Shown here: one piece after another, positions 1 to 8,982 of the stretch
How the letters are laid out: every line of letters begins with the position of its first letter
How positions within the stretch are numbered: the stretch's first letter is position 1
Assembly: GCA_910574835.1 (NCBI GenBank)
Contig: CAJTDE010000013.1
Location: forward strand, 1 to 64,000
Reading direction: 5' to 3'
DNA: 64,000 nucleotides
Source of the DNA: Clostridia bacterium
GTDB taxonomy: Bacteria > Bacillota > Clostridia > Lachnospirales > Lachnospiraceae
Notes under the pieces: generated by a model
Database searches by the model: none
What the model was told of the DNA's origin: nothing
Seen by the model: the letters and a program-made list of their open reading frames with translations, nothing else
Program-made: the position numbers and the translations under genes

Positions 1-356
<356 letters not shown>

Positions 357-570
357 AAGTGTTTAATCTTTGGTCAGAACAACTACTAGCTATTCTTCCC
401 GTTCTTACTGTTTTTAGGTCGCTTATCTCTAAGCTGTTCTTGAATGATAATTGCTTTGATTCCTTATAAACCAAAACCTTTATCCATGATTCTCTTTCAG
501 AATTTTCAAGGTTTTACACTGTTTAGTTATCAAGGTTCGCTTGCCGTTGCGTTCAACACGCAACTTTGAC

Positions 571-599
571 ATTTTACCACGTCGTTTTAGCTTTGTCAA
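571..599 (-). promoter_or_regulatory. rRNA operon promoter P2 (sigma-A type)
   Basis: On the reverse strand, TTGACA (599-594) is followed after exactly 17 bases by TAAAAT (576-571), pointing at the 16S gene about 220 bases downstream. It is the nearer of two tandem promoters. Confidence 0.8.
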
Positions 600-655
600 T
601 ACCTAATTTGTATTTTTTTCAAAAAACTTTTTTCTCACCGACGCGGTGGAATTAT

Positions 656-684
656 ATTATATCACCCGTTCCTTTTATTGTCAA
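656..684 (-). promoter_or_regulatory. rRNA operon promoter P1 (sigma-A type)
   Basis: On the reverse strand, TTGACA (684-679), a 17-base spacer and a perfect TATAAT (661-656) form a consensus promoter directed at the 16S gene. It lies just below the 3' end of tRNA-Ser. The tRNA transcript could also read into the rRNA operon. Confidence 0.85.
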
Positions 685-722
685 TAGCCGGAAGGGTAAA
701 AAAAATATCTTTTGAAAAGAAA

Positions 723-811
723 CGGAGAAAGAGGGATTTGAACCCTCGCGCCGTTATTCACGACCTACACCCTTAGCAGGGGCGCCTCTTCAGCCTCTTG
801 AGTATTTCTCC
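723..811 (-). tRNA. tRNA-Ser (anticodon GCU)
   Basis: The reverse strand folds as a class II tRNA with a long variable arm. The acceptor arms GGAGAAA and TTTCTCC pair, followed by discriminator G at 723. The anticodon loop contains GCT, which reads AGC/AGU serine codons. The T-loop matches GGTTCAAATCC. The 3' CCA is not encoded. It is transcribed from the promoter at 868-896. Confidence 0.95.
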
Positions 812-840
812 TGAAGTTCTATCTTTCAAACGATATTCTT

Positions 841-896
841 TTCTGCGTCACTCAGGACGCAGAAGTAATTATACTTGACCTTTACTTATTTGTCAA
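841..896 (-). promoter_or_regulatory. Promoter and leader hairpin of tRNA-Ser
   Basis: The reverse strand has TTGACA (896-891), 17 bases, then TATAAT (873-868), a perfect consensus promoter. The -35 box overlaps the last codons of the tadA deaminase gene. Just after the expected start, TTCTGCGTC and GACGCAGAA (841-864) form a 9-bp hairpin. It could end tadA transcription or be part of the pre-tRNA leader. There is no clear T-tract after it. Confidence 0.7.
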
Positions 897-1370
897 CATG
901 TTTTTTTCTTTTTTTCGACTTTCTCTCAGATGCTGAAAAAAAGCGCTTAACATTTCGCTGCATTCCTTTTCCAGAACCCCGCGTTCTACATCTGCCTGAT
1001 GATTAAACTGAGGATGTTCCAAAAGGTTTAAAACAGAGCCCGCGCAGCCTGCTTTAGGATTCATAGCTCCGATTACCACACGTCCCACACGAGCTTGTAC
1101 TATCGCTCCGGCGCACATTTGGCAGGGTTCTAAGGTAATGTACATGGTACAATCCTCCAATCTCCAATCTCCCGTCTTTTTGCTTGCCTTTCGAATCGCA
1201 TTCAGCTCCGCATGAGACAATGTGTTTTTGTCCGTATTCCTTCGATTATATCCTCTGGCGATGACTTGTCCTTCTCGTACTATGACACAGCCGATAGGCA
1301 CTTCTTCCAAAGCCTCTGCTTTTCTTGCCTGCCGCAGCGCTTCCTTCATATATCTTTCATCTACTGTCAT
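882..1370 (-). CDS. tadA: tRNA-specific adenosine deaminase TadA
   Basis: This 162-residue cytidine-deaminase-fold enzyme converts A34 to inosine in tRNA-Arg(ACG). The catalytic zinc site is visible: HAE near residue 54 supplies one ligand and the proton-shuttling glutamate, and PCQMC near residue 83 supplies two cysteines. The length is normal for the family. ATG at 1370 is preceded by AGAAGGAAA at good spacing. It is a different gene from the pilus ATPase also called TadA. The region 1371-1530 between it and the next gene holds a hairpin and a run of eight Gs, with no gene. Confidence 0.95.
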   Translation of the reverse strand: MTVDERYMKEALRQARKAEALEEVPIGCVIVREGQVIARGYNRRNTDKNTLSHAELNAIRKASKKTGDWRLEDCTMYITLEPCQMCAGAIVQARVGRVVIGAMNPKAGCAGSVLNLLEHPQFNHQADVERGVLEKECSEMLSAFFQHLRESRKKEKNMLTNK

Positions 1371-1426
1371 AACATTTCCTTCTGTGTTCTTTCGTTACCG
1401 TTCACACGCCGCTGTTCCACGAGGTG

Positions 1427-1449
1427 TTTCCGCACATTTTGTGCGGAAA
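1427..1449. other. Perfect 10-bp hairpin in the gap upstream of tadA
   Basis: TTTCCGCACA and TGTGCGGAAA flank a 3-base loop. Neither strand has a strong T-tract after it, so it may be an mRNA processing or attenuation structure rather than a full terminator. A G8 run lies at 1511-1518. Confidence 0.45.
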
Positions 1450-1530
1450 TCCCGAGTTTTTCAGCGCGAAACCGCATCTTTTTGCAGCTTCTGTGTATTA
1501 ATTATCATAAGGGGGGGGACCAAGCAGCCG

Positions 1531-2463
1531 TCACATTAGAGTTCGGCACCAATAACCAAAGCTTCCTTTTCTTGTTCCCGGCTCTTTTAACATTCGAAAC
1601 TCCTGAAAGCCAAACATAGACGCCATCATTTGCTCTTGATCGCTGTAAGTTCCCGGAACACCTATATAATATGTTATTTCCCTGTCCGTCTGCCGCCGCA
1701 GAAGCAGCAAATGACGGTATTGATAAATTCCATGAAGCAGAAAACTATTATTTCCAAGCTCCCACTTATCTCTAGGTACTTTTGTAAGGCTCTGAGGATC
1801 TAAACGAATACTGGACATAACGGCGCCCTCTCCATCCACATACTGCATCACAGGAAAATGCCGGAGTAAATACTCCCATTGTTCACTGCGGGAGTCCGGT
1901 TTTCTCTTTTCCTCTTGTTTTTCTTCCGTTTTGGAGTTCAAAGGCGCTTTTGATTCCTGAATCATATCTTCCGCTTCCGCTGCCTCTATCACCTCCGCCG
2001 CCTTAAGAACCTCTGCCGTTTCCTCCTCAGCCATTCCCTCATCCACTCCATCCACAGCCTGCCTGACCGACCTCCTTAGCGGTTCAAAACGTTCCACATC
2101 AACTGGGAAATCATCCCACTGCGCCGCATAGATGTGATCGTCCCCTTCTATATAAATTCCTTGGCTTTCCTCCAAGCCAAAGCCGCCTTTCATCAGATTG
2201 TCTGTCTCTGTGACGCCGCACCACTCCAACGCACCGTTTTTGCTTTCCAGCTCTCCTAAAATCAAACCGGAAAGCCGCTCGCGTTTCTGTGTAAATATGT
2301 AAGCCTCGCAAGGCTTCTGGCCCCGGGTGTAAAATCCACGCATATGAATCCGGATCTTGCATATGCCATCCTTGGCATTTACTTTCACAAACCCTAGGCT
2401 CTCCCTCTTTTCTCCCTGTACATATTCATAGATATAAGAAATAAACCGTTTATAATCAGACAA
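1531..2463 (-). CDS. Conserved hypothetical protein of Lachnospiraceae type (DUF6128-like)
   Basis: This 310-residue protein has no signal peptide or membrane segment. Residues 1-125 form a beta-rich domain, and residues 215-310 a second conserved-looking domain. They are joined by a low-complexity linker rich in Glu, Ala and Lys (about 135-195). The arrangement resembles the uncharacterised DUF6128 family found near rsmA in related genomes, but I assign this from memory and it is uncertain. It lies between rsmA and tadA on the same strand. No catalytic motif is recognised. Confidence 0.7.
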   Translation of the reverse strand: MSDYKRFISYIYEYVQGEKRESLGFVKVNAKDGICKIRIHMRGFYTRGQKPCEAYIFTQKRERLSGLILGELESKNGALEWCGVTETDNLMKGGFGLEESQGIYIEGDDHIYAAQWDDFPVDVERFEPLRRSVRQAVDGVDEGMAEEETAEVLKAAEVIEAAEAEDMIQESKAPLNSKTEEKQEEKRKPDSRSEQWEYLLRHFPVMQYVDGEGAVMSSIRLDPQSLTKVPRDKWELGNNSFLLHGIYQYRHLLLLRRQTDREITYYIGVPGTYSDQEQMMASMFGFQEFRMLKEPGTRKGSFGYWCRTLM

Positions 2464-2573
2464 AGAAATACCCTCCTACTTTCGTTTCTGCTATTTAAAT
2501 TCCGCAAAAACTGCTTTCTTTGAGATATTCTATGCCTGACTTGTCTCTCTCATGTCTGATCTTATAAAACTTC

Positions 2574-3473
2574 TTATAAGTCCCGGTGCAGAGTTTTTTG
2601 AAGTTCCCATGTCAAATTGGCCAGCTCCGCAAACTGCGGAAGAGTTAATGCTTCCCCGCGAATGTCAGGAGTCAATCCCATTTTCTTAAGGGCTTCCTCA
2701 AATTTCTCCTTGGGTACCAGGACGTCTGCCGCATGATTTAAGCCATTTACCAGCGTCTTTCTGCGCTGCTGAAAGGACGCTCTTATAAGTTGGAACAAAT
2801 ATGCTTCATTTTCCGCCTCAACAGGCGGCTTTTCATGCCGGGTAAGACGAACCACAGCAGAGCCTACCCTGGGTCTTGGGATAAAACAGTTAGGCGGCAC
2901 ATTCGCAATCAGATCCGGGCGGGCATAATACTGAACCGCCAGAGACAAGGCGCCGTAATCCTTGGAGCCTGGTCCTGTCCGCATCCGGTCTGCCACTTCC
3001 TTCTGCACCATTACCGTAATACTCTCTACCGGCACATGGCTTTCAAAAAGTCCCATAATAATCGGCGTAGTAATGTAATATGGAAGATTTGCCACTACTT
3101 TTATGGGACGCCCGCCATTCTCTTCCTCTGCCAAACGGCACAAATCTACTTTCAGAACATCCTCATTCAGAATTGTTACATTGTCATACCCGCTTAAGGT
3201 ATCCTCTAATATGGGAATCAGAGCCTTATCAATCTCTATAGCCGCCACTCTGCCTGCCTTATATGCCAAATATTGGGTCATAGTCCCAATTCCAGGGCCT
3301 ACCTCTACCACAAAATCCTCCGGACCAATTTGAGCCGCAGAAATAATTTTATCCAACACATGGGTATCTATCAAAAAGTTTTGCCCATATTTTTTCTGGA
3401 ATACAAATCGGTATTGATTCAATACCGCTATCGTATTCCGTGGATTTCCCAGGGCTGGTTCAGGTCTGTTCAT
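2574..3473 (-). CDS. rsmA: 16S rRNA (adenine1518/1519-N6)-dimethyltransferase
   Basis: This SAM-dependent enzyme dimethylates two adjacent adenines near the 3' end of 16S rRNA. The protein begins MNRPEP and shows KKYGQNFLID, the SAM-binding motif VVEVGPGIGTMT near residue 60, and the catalytic NLPYYITTPI (NLPY motif) near residue 130. A longer reading frame begins at 3563. I chose ATG 3473 because AAGGAG lies nine bases upstream and the resulting 299 residues match the family length. The longer start would overlap tatD by over 70 bases. It lies 17 bases downstream of tatD, a common pairing in Firmicutes. Confidence 0.95.
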   Translation of the reverse strand: MNRPEPALGNPRNTIAVLNQYRFVFQKKYGQNFLIDTHVLDKIISAAQIGPEDFVVEVGPGIGTMTQYLAYKAGRVAAIEIDKALIPILEDTLSGYDNVTILNEDVLKVDLCRLAEEENGGRPIKVVANLPYYITTPIIMGLFESHVPVESITVMVQKEVADRMRTGPGSKDYGALSLAVQYYARPDLIANVPPNCFIPRPRVGSAVVRLTRHEKPPVEAENEAYLFQLIRASFQQRRKTLVNGLNHAADVLVPKEKFEEALKKMGLTPDIRGEALTLPQFAELANLTWELQKTLHRDL

Positions 3474-3490
3474 ATGGAAGTTCTCCTTAT

Positions 3491-4333
3491 CTAAAAATGT
3501 CCCCTCGCGCCATCCCGCTTTTTCTTTGAAGCGGGATCTGCTTTGTTTACCCTCAGTGGACAAGGTTTATTTAAAAAATACAAGGCTTTGGCATTGGCAT
3601 TTGTCACTCGGATGACCTCTTCTGCCTCAATCCCTTTTAACTGTCCGACTGCTTCTGCCACATACGGAAGGTTTAAAGAGGAATTTCGCTTTCCGCGATT
3701 TGGTTCCGGTGCCAGATAAGGACAATCTGTCTCCAGAAGAATCCGTTCTAAGGGCAGCATTTTCACAACTTCCTTTAACTTTTTAGCATTTTTAAAGGTG
3801 ACCACGCCGCCAATTCCAATGTAGTATCCCATATCCAGGTACTCTTTGGCAAGCTCCGGGCCATAGGAAAAGCAATGTATCACACCCCGCAGTCCGGAAC
3901 TATGGGCTTTTCGCACCTCTTCTAAGGTATCCGCCGCTGCCTCACGGCTGTGCACGATCATAGGCAGCCCCAGCTCTTTCGCCAAATCCATCTGGCGGCG
4001 AAACCAATATTTTTGAAGCTCATGCTTTTCCTTATCCCAATAATAGTCCAGTCCGATTTCACCTACTGCCGCTACCTTAGGACGAAGACACTGATCACGC
4101 AGCCACGAAAAAGATTTTTCATCTAATTCTCCCACTTCATCCGGGTGTATCCCAACCGCTCCGTAGACAAACGGATATCGCTCCGTCAAGGCCAGTGTAC
4201 TCGCTGCGGACGCCAGGCTGGCGCTAACATTGATTATGGTTTCTATGCCCTGTTCTTGACACTGTGCAAGAAGCTCTTCCCGATCCTCGTCAAAGGCTGC
4301 GTCATCATAGTGGGCGTGGCTCTCAAATATCAT
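3491..4333 (-). CDS. tatD: TatD-family metal-dependent deoxyribonuclease
   Basis: This TIM-barrel hydrolase of the TatD/YcfH family is 280 residues long. The metal-binding HxH motif is SHAHYDD at residues 5-11. Further family motifs are GEIGLDYYWD near residue 92, IVHSREA near 127, IHCFSYG near 152, and ETDCPYLAPEP near 207 with its catalytic aspartate. The C-terminal 25 residues are basic and extend past the usual end. It is immediately followed by rsmA on the same strand. Confidence 0.93.
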   Translation of the reverse strand: MIFESHAHYDDAAFDEDREELLAQCQEQGIETIINVSASLASAASTLALTERYPFVYGAVGIHPDEVGELDEKSFSWLRDQCLRPKVAAVGEIGLDYYWDKEKHELQKYWFRRQMDLAKELGLPMIVHSREAAADTLEEVRKAHSSGLRGVIHCFSYGPELAKEYLDMGYYIGIGGVVTFKNAKKLKEVVKMLPLERILLETDCPYLAPEPNRGKRNSSLNLPYVAEAVGQLKGIEAEEVIRVTNANAKALYFLNKPCPLRVNKADPASKKKRDGARGHF

Positions 4334-4393
4334 TCCCTAATCCTTCCTTATCCGCTTGACTTGTTGATTCATGCCGCTGCTCTATCACCGGCT

Positions 4394-5413
4394 TCAGCAT
4401 GCCATATGCTCTCTTTCGGTCTTATTATATAAGAGTTCCCCTGAAAGATCCACCAAATATTTCACATCCGCAAAGCCCACGCAATCCCCCGGGCGAATAC
4501 GGGCTTTTTCATTGACCTCCAGGCGTCCGCCGTTTAAGAAAGTGCCATTAGTCGAATTGAGGTCTGTCAGATAATAAATGCCGTCTTCCTTTGAGATCTT
4601 TCCATGCAGGCGCGAGATGCCTCTTGCTTTGATAAAGCCGTCTACCGCATCCTTTTTCTTTCCAATCAGGAACTGCTCTCCTCGAATCTCCATACTTGGA
4701 TAAGCCGGATTCTCACTGCGCAATACCAAACCGGAGATTTTCTTTAAAAATGTAGTTTCTCCTTTTTCCATGCTTTGCAAAGGCGTTTCCACGTTTTCTT
4801 TTGTTTCTGTCTCAATCGCTGCGCCTGACTCTGACGTCCTTGTTCCTTCCATTATTTCTTCTGCCGGTTCCCTTCCCTTTTTCCATTTGGATAATACCGC
4901 CTCCAAAGAGGCATTCTCCTCTCCTGCCATTCGATAGAAGTCATAACCAAGGGCAACTGCTTCCGAATCTTGCTTGTCTAAGCGATCCAATAGGTATTCT
5001 GCCAGATCCAAAAGCCCGTTTCCCATATTTCCTTCATAAAAAGGAAACAAGCAGAAAAAAATTTTCCAGGTATCCGGGTCAAGATAAATATAATCAGGAT
5101 CTAACAGCAAGGTTTGAGTGTCCAGAAGATATTCCTCACAGCTTCCTGCCGTTTTCATCAATCCCTCCAACAACGCCTCAAGCTCCGACCCATTCAGGCG
5201 CTTTCGCTCCAGCACTAGACGCAGGTTCTGCCGAGAGGTAATCTCATAATAAATATCAGCCTTTTTATCGATTCTATTTAGGCTGCATTCCAAAAGCCCC
5301 GGTATTTTGTTTTTTACCAGCATCCCCACCTGATAATTATCCTGAAACACCTCCTGCTCTAATATTAAATAATTGTGATCCAATTCTCTTTTATAGGATA
5401 CTTTTATATCCAT
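4394..5413 (-). CDS. FHA-domain protein with N-terminal DUF6382-like domain
   Basis: This 339-residue cytoplasmic protein probably senses phosphothreonine. The N-terminal 190 residues look like DUF6382, a domain seen in Clostridia Tad loci. The C-terminal FHA domain (about 240-330) shows the core SRLHGKI and LNSTNGTFLNG motifs that contact phosphothreonine. A charged linker separates the two. It is the last gene of the Tad pilus operon: its ATG lies directly against the stop of the small TadE-like gene. A regulatory role for pilus assembly through a Ser/Thr kinase is an inference from position; no kinase gene is in the window. Confidence 0.85.
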   Translation of the reverse strand: MDIKVSYKRELDHNYLILEQEVFQDNYQVGMLVKNKIPGLLECSLNRIDKKADIYYEITSRQNLRLVLERKRLNGSELEALLEGLMKTAGSCEEYLLDTQTLLLDPDYIYLDPDTWKIFFCLFPFYEGNMGNGLLDLAEYLLDRLDKQDSEAVALGYDFYRMAGEENASLEAVLSKWKKGREPAEEIMEGTRTSESGAAIETETKENVETPLQSMEKGETTFLKKISGLVLRSENPAYPSMEIRGEQFLIGKKKDAVDGFIKARGISRLHGKISKEDGIYYLTDLNSTNGTFLNGGRLEVNEKARIRPGDCVGFADVKYLVDLSGELLYNKTEREHMAC

Positions 5414-5414
5414 C

Positions 5415-5825
5415 TCAATTCCTCTCTCCCAATCTTTTTATCTCTCGGATACTCCGGAGCCTTTTTGTCGGATTCAGCCGCACAGCCTCCCCCTCTTCCT
5501 TCACCGATAAGCCCCCAAGCAGACTTGATCTGCCTGTGTAGCTCACAGTGATTTTCTGCTTGGTAACCTTGACGGAAGCTTCCGTATCCTTCAAGCAGAG
5601 AAGCTTTCCTCTTGCCAATCCAAAAGCCTGTCCTTTAAGCCAAGCTTCCAGTTCTTTCTCATCCCGGTATTTTTCCGCCGCTCCCTTTCCTGCCAGCTCT
5701 GCGGCACAGGAAGATAATACGCTCCTGTCATGAAGATACAGAGTCAGGCACAAAAATGCAAAAATAATTAAAATCAGAAACGGTATCAGCATGGACGCTT
5801 CCACCGTAAGGCTTCCCTTTTTCAT
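5415..5825 (-). CDS. Small TadE-like pseudopilin
   Basis: This 136-residue protein has the TadE signature at its N-terminus: KKGSLTVEAS followed by a hydrophobic segment (residues 13-33). TadE proteins are minor pseudopilins processed by the prepilin peptidase. A longer frame runs back to 6128, but it overlaps the peptidase gene and lacks the family start. ATG 5825 puts the KGSLTVEAS motif at residues 3-11, as expected. It sits between the peptidase and FHA genes with almost no gaps. Confidence 0.85.
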   Translation of the reverse strand: MKKGSLTVEASMLIPFLILIIFAFLCLTLYLHDRSVLSSCAAELAGKGAAEKYRDEKELEAWLKGQAFGLARGKLLCLKDTEASVKVTKQKITVSYTGRSSLLGGLSVKEEGEAVRLNPTKRLRSIREIKRLGERN

Positions 5826-5833
5826 TTTCTTTC

Positions 5834-6259
5834 TCAAAAAATCATCCTCCCCACATATGCCAGCAATAAAAACGGAACAAACGGCACTCGTTCTTTTAGC
5901 TTCACTCTTCCTGTCATAAAGCCTGCGCCCAAAATAACCGCACTGCATACGGCGCCCCAAAATAACAGATTCAGGTTTTCCAAAAACCCCAGATAAATCC
6001 CTGTTGTACAGATCAGAAAACCATCGCCAAATCCAATTGCTTCCTTTGTAAAAAATGCTGTCAGCAGCAACAGCACGCCAAGTGCGGCGCCTCCTGCTAT
6101 CTGAAATGTGCTTCGGCTTCCAAGCCAAACATTTAAACCAATTCCAACTGCTCCAAAGACGCCTAAGCTAATCAAGCTGACCTCTCTCCTGCGCCAATCC
6201 GATATGCTGTTGATAAACAGCAGTAAAAGGACGGCTGCCTTTATTATTTTTTCTTCCAT
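5834..6259 (-). CDS. Prepilin peptidase of the TadV/CpaA type (A24 family)
   Basis: This 141-residue membrane aspartyl protease has about four or five membrane segments. Two catalytic aspartates are visible: D in NSISDWRRREV near residue 21, and D in AIGFGDGFL near residue 78, the GxGD motif. It would cleave the Flp1 pilin and TadE-like leaders. The open frame extends to 6355, but ATG 6259 gives the standard short form starting just before the first membrane helix. It overlaps nothing and lies 12 bases after the preceding TadE-like gene. Confidence 0.9.
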   Translation of the reverse strand: MEEKIIKAAVLLLLFINSISDWRRREVSLISLGVFGAVGIGLNVWLGSRSTFQIAGGAALGVLLLLTAFFTKEAIGFGDGFLICTTGIYLGFLENLNLLFWGAVCSAVILGAGFMTGRVKLKERVPFVPFLLLAYVGRMIF

Positions 6260-6270
6260 TCTACTATTTT

Positions 6271-7167
6271 CTATCCTCCACACACGGAGCAAGGCGGCAG
6301 CCCGCCTGTCTCCGAAATTCGAACCGTTCGAATCCCTCTCACCAGTCCGGAGCAATTCAATGTTTCATGATATCGATTCCCTTCTGTTGTAATGTATATC
6401 ACCTGACTTCCATCCTTCCAGCACCGTTCGCAAGGGGCGTATTTTCCGCCGTTTCCATTTCGGAGACTCCCTACCTGTGAAAGATCGGCCTGCCGAACGG
6501 AAAGCTTCAAATGGCGGCAGCTTAAGCTACGGTGATACACCGTCCCATAATCTGTTATGTAGACAACTTCCTCCCCTTCTTCTCCCCAGGCAGGCTGTCT
6601 TTTTCCAAAACCCGTCCAGCCCCGGACAATTTTTGTCTGTGTAATTTTAACAGGATGAAACCAGGAGATTCCCGGGGGTAAAACGACCTGATAAGAGGCC
6701 CGCAGCGTCAGTATGGAATCTTCACTGCTCCACCTGCTTTCGGCCAGAGAAATTCCGTCAGCTCCGTGCTTTATAATTTCCGCTCCTGCATGTCCCCTTA
6801 AATATTCCTTTACTTTTCGCTTCCCATCTGCCGCAGCCAAAAGGGAACTTTCCATTCCTCCCATTGCCGCATTCTGTGACAGCTCTTTGCCTGCATCCGT
6901 AAGCCCGCGGCCAATCACCGTCTGTACTCTTAACAGCACCAGCAGGTACAGAAGGGCCGTTAGCGCAAAGAGAAACAAAGGGAATACCAGGGCGGCCTCT
7001 ACTGTCATGCTGCCTCGGAGATTATAAGAGGTGCACCAGGATGTTCTTTTGCGGAAAGGATTTTGATCATTACATAGAATATCCGTTGAACCGCCGGAAC
7101 AATCATTTGCAACTGCCTGGAGAGCTTTTTCTGTTTTAAGAGACTCTTTCTCGCAAAAGAACATCAT
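6271..7167 (-). CDS. TadE-like pseudopilin with two C-terminal Cys/His metal-binding-like repeats
   Basis: This 298-residue protein carries RGSMTVEAALVFPLF near residues 51-65 and one hydrophobic helix, the TadE type. Its C-terminal 100 residues hold two copies of a module of the form VxYITxxGxxYHxxLxC followed by PCxxC (about 205-260 and 262-298). Each copy has one His and three Cys, in the order seen in Ada-type zinc modules, and would lie outside the membrane. ATG 7167 (tandem ATG ATG) is preceded by AAGGGG. The N-terminal leader of about 50 residues is unusually long for TadE, so a start near 7008 is also possible. A dispersed hairpin repeat lies directly upstream. Confidence 0.8.
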   Translation of the reverse strand: MMFFCEKESLKTEKALQAVANDCSGGSTDILCNDQNPFRKRTSWCTSYNLRGSMTVEAALVFPLFLFALTALLYLLVLLRVQTVIGRGLTDAGKELSQNAAMGGMESSLLAAADGKRKVKEYLRGHAGAEIIKHGADGISLAESRWSSEDSILTLRASYQVVLPPGISWFHPVKITQTKIVRGWTGFGKRQPAWGEEGEEVVYITDYGTVYHRSLSCRHLKLSVRQADLSQVGSLRNGNGGKYAPCERCWKDGSQVIYITTEGNRYHETLNCSGLVRGIRTVRISETGGLPPCSVCGG

Positions 7168-7182
7168 GGTACACCCCTTTCT

Positions 7183-7308
7183 ATTCCAGTTCCGTAATAT
7201 CCCCCATAGTACACCTTTGTGAAATCAATTTTCAGCCACAAGTCCATGTGTCTGCAAATTGATTTGTGCACTATGAGGGATATTACTGTTTTCAGTTCCT
7301 TAATATCC
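7183..7308. repeat. Dispersed long-hairpin element, copy 1
   Basis: Positions 7187-7288 can fold into one long imperfect hairpin. The outer arms are CAGTTCCGTAATATCC and GGATATTACTG, then the CATAGT/ACTATG arms, then an inner GAAATCAATTTTCAG arm pairing with CTGCAAATTGATTT. A further copy of the end sequence, CAGTTCCTTAATATCC, follows at 7293-7308. A second copy, also 102 bases long, lies at 36140-36241. It sits between the DUF5702-like gene and the large TadE-like gene within the Tad operon. Confidence 0.8.
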
Positions 7309-8762
7309 TACCACTCATAGGCAAATGTGCGCTCTGCCGCCCACTCTTTTCCGTTCAGTATAATCGTCCGCACCTGAAAGCTGTCCGTGCATTGGTCTAT
7401 GTAAAAGCCGCCGCAGCCCGGAAGTCTTCGTATCACGCCTTCTATTACGTCCAAGCTTCTCATAGTCTTTTTCTCCCGTCCCAGAGGCGTCAAAAGCATC
7501 CCTAAGTAATCCTTATAGGAAAGGCCGCCCGAATCTTCACCCTCGCCAAACCCGGAAACGGAATTTTGGAGATCAAGCGCTCCTGAAAGGGAGGTTCGCC
7601 AGGCGCCGTCCCCCTTCCAAAATGCACTCTTCTTTCCTTTTAGTAATGTCCTCACATCCGCAACACTTTCCGCAAAGGCCCAGGCCAGCATAAACGCCTG
7701 CTTCACAGCCTCTACCAAACCCGGAATCATTGTCGCTCCAACCATTGCTATCGCCAATGCCTCACATTCTGCTTTTTTTGCGGAATCTGTCTGTAGATAG
7801 GCATAATTCATTCCCTCGCGGATCGCCAAAATTCTTCCGCAAACCGCTTCCAAATTGGCAATATCCGTATCCTCGCCGCCAATCAAATACTCTATCTGAT
7901 AATCCAGCCAAGGTCCTCCCTCTGCTTCTCCTGCCAGGCAGTCCACCGCGTTGCCGAGATGCTCTAACAGATATGCGTGAAAAAACATGTCATTTCCCAC
8001 ATTCCCCCGGTGGATTCCTCTGGCTCCGCTTCCGGTCAGACAGTTTCTTTTGGAAGGTATATTCTCCAATAAAATCTTTTTTCCCGATACGCCTCCCGTA
8101 TCCGGCAAAAGCAGGTGCAGAATACTCCCTCCTTTCAGCGAGCTTATTGAGGCTGCCGGGTCCGGTGTGTGTATCTGCTCTTCCGTTTCCCTGCGCTGAC
8201 GAAGCTCCTCCAGGTTTTTTTCTTCTCTTGACTTTGTCTCCTCATATTCAGCGCTCTGTTCCTCCGCCTGCCTCCTCCATTCCTCGCAGGCTTGAAGCTG
8301 TTGAAAAAGAGACGCTCCCGTCTTTTGTTTCATATAAGCTACGGCCTGTTCATAATAAGCCATTCCCCTATTATCGGAAGCCCGGGCAAAATTCCGGCTC
8401 TCCACTGCTCTTACGCTCCCGTTAGGGACATTCATCTTTAGAAAGCCGCGAAGCCGCTGCTCCAGATACCCCTTATCCTCCGAACCGCCGTATCCCAGCT
8501 CCACATAGATAAGACCGTAGCGTTCAAAAAGCTCCCGATGATATTCTGAGAGGATCGAGTACTCCGCCAGTTCCAGCGCTTCCTGAGTCTGGCTGCGCAG
8601 GTATGCCATGCGGGCAGAGGTAAGGCATGCCTGAAAAAAGAAAAGAAGGACAGCCAGCATAAAGCTTACGAATACAGTTACTTCGCCCTTTTTGAAGCAG
8701 ACGCCTGAAACTATTTTGCCATTGGAACAGATAGGACTTCTGCTCATTCTGCCTCTTGCCAT
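7308..8762 (-). CDS. DUF5702-like Tad-locus membrane protein
   Basis: This 484-residue protein has a pseudopilin-like N-terminal motif (KKGEVTVFVSF near residues 24-34) followed by one hydrophobic helix, then a large extracellular domain with a coiled-coil-prone segment rich in Glu, Arg and Lys (about 145-195). This matches DUF5702 proteins that accompany Tad loci in Clostridia, as I recall the family. Its job in pilus assembly is not established. The start is uncertain: ATG 8762 lacks a clear ribosome binding site, and ATG 8747 is an alternative. It follows the Flp1 pilin gene with no gap. Confidence 0.8.
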   Translation of the reverse strand: MARGRMSRSPICSNGKIVSGVCFKKGEVTVFVSFMLAVLLFFFQACLTSARMAYLRSQTQEALELAEYSILSEYHRELFERYGLIYVELGYGGSEDKGYLEQRLRGFLKMNVPNGSVRAVESRNFARASDNRGMAYYEQAVAYMKQKTGASLFQQLQACEEWRRQAEEQSAEYEETKSREEKNLEELRQRRETEEQIHTPDPAASISSLKGGSILHLLLPDTGGVSGKKILLENIPSKRNCLTGSGARGIHRGNVGNDMFFHAYLLEHLGNAVDCLAGEAEGGPWLDYQIEYLIGGEDTDIANLEAVCGRILAIREGMNYAYLQTDSAKKAECEALAIAMVGATMIPGLVEAVKQAFMLAWAFAESVADVRTLLKGKKSAFWKGDGAWRTSLSGALDLQNSVSGFGEGEDSGGLSYKDYLGMLLTPLGREKKTMRSLDVIEGVIRRLPGCGGFYIDQCTDSFQVRTIILNGKEWAAERTFAYEW

Positions 8763-8764
8763 TG

Positions 8765-8935
8765 TTAAATTGTGCCGCTTTGACTTGTAATTTTGTCAAA
8801 GATTGTGTTCACTAAGGATGTGAGCTGGCTTTTAAATATAATCACAAGACCGATTAAAACTACCAGGATCAAGATCATTTCCACCACGCCGATTCCATCC
8901 TCTTCGCTCCAAAAACGATACCATAAATTTTTCAT
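8765..8935 (-). CDS. Flp1-type type IVb pilin
   Basis: I found this 56-residue gene by reading the gap between the tadC-like and DUF5702-like genes. The protein begins MKNLWYRFWSEEDGIGVVEM, followed by a strongly hydrophobic segment, ILILVVLIGLVIIF, and a short polar tail. That is the hallmark of the Flp/Flp1 major pilin: a short charged leader, G followed by the VVE motif, and one helix. The conserved glutamate after the cleavage site is present. It should be cut by the prepilin peptidase at 5834-6259. The stop lies two bases from the next start. Confidence 0.9.
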   Translation of the reverse strand: MKNLWYRFWSEEDGIGVVEMILILVVLIGLVIIFKSQLTSLVNTIFDKITSQSGTI

Positions 8936-8982
8936 CTCTCATTTCTCCCATTTAATATTCTGTTATAGTTCTCCCAATGCCT

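Noticed and set aside
1511-1518. A G8 tract as a phase-variation switch
   Set aside because: It lies between genes with no gene frame depending on it, so there is no evidence of switching.
5826-6128. A 100-residue N-terminal extension of the small TadE protein
   Set aside because: It overlaps the prepilin peptidase in another frame and puts the pilin motif far from the N-terminus.
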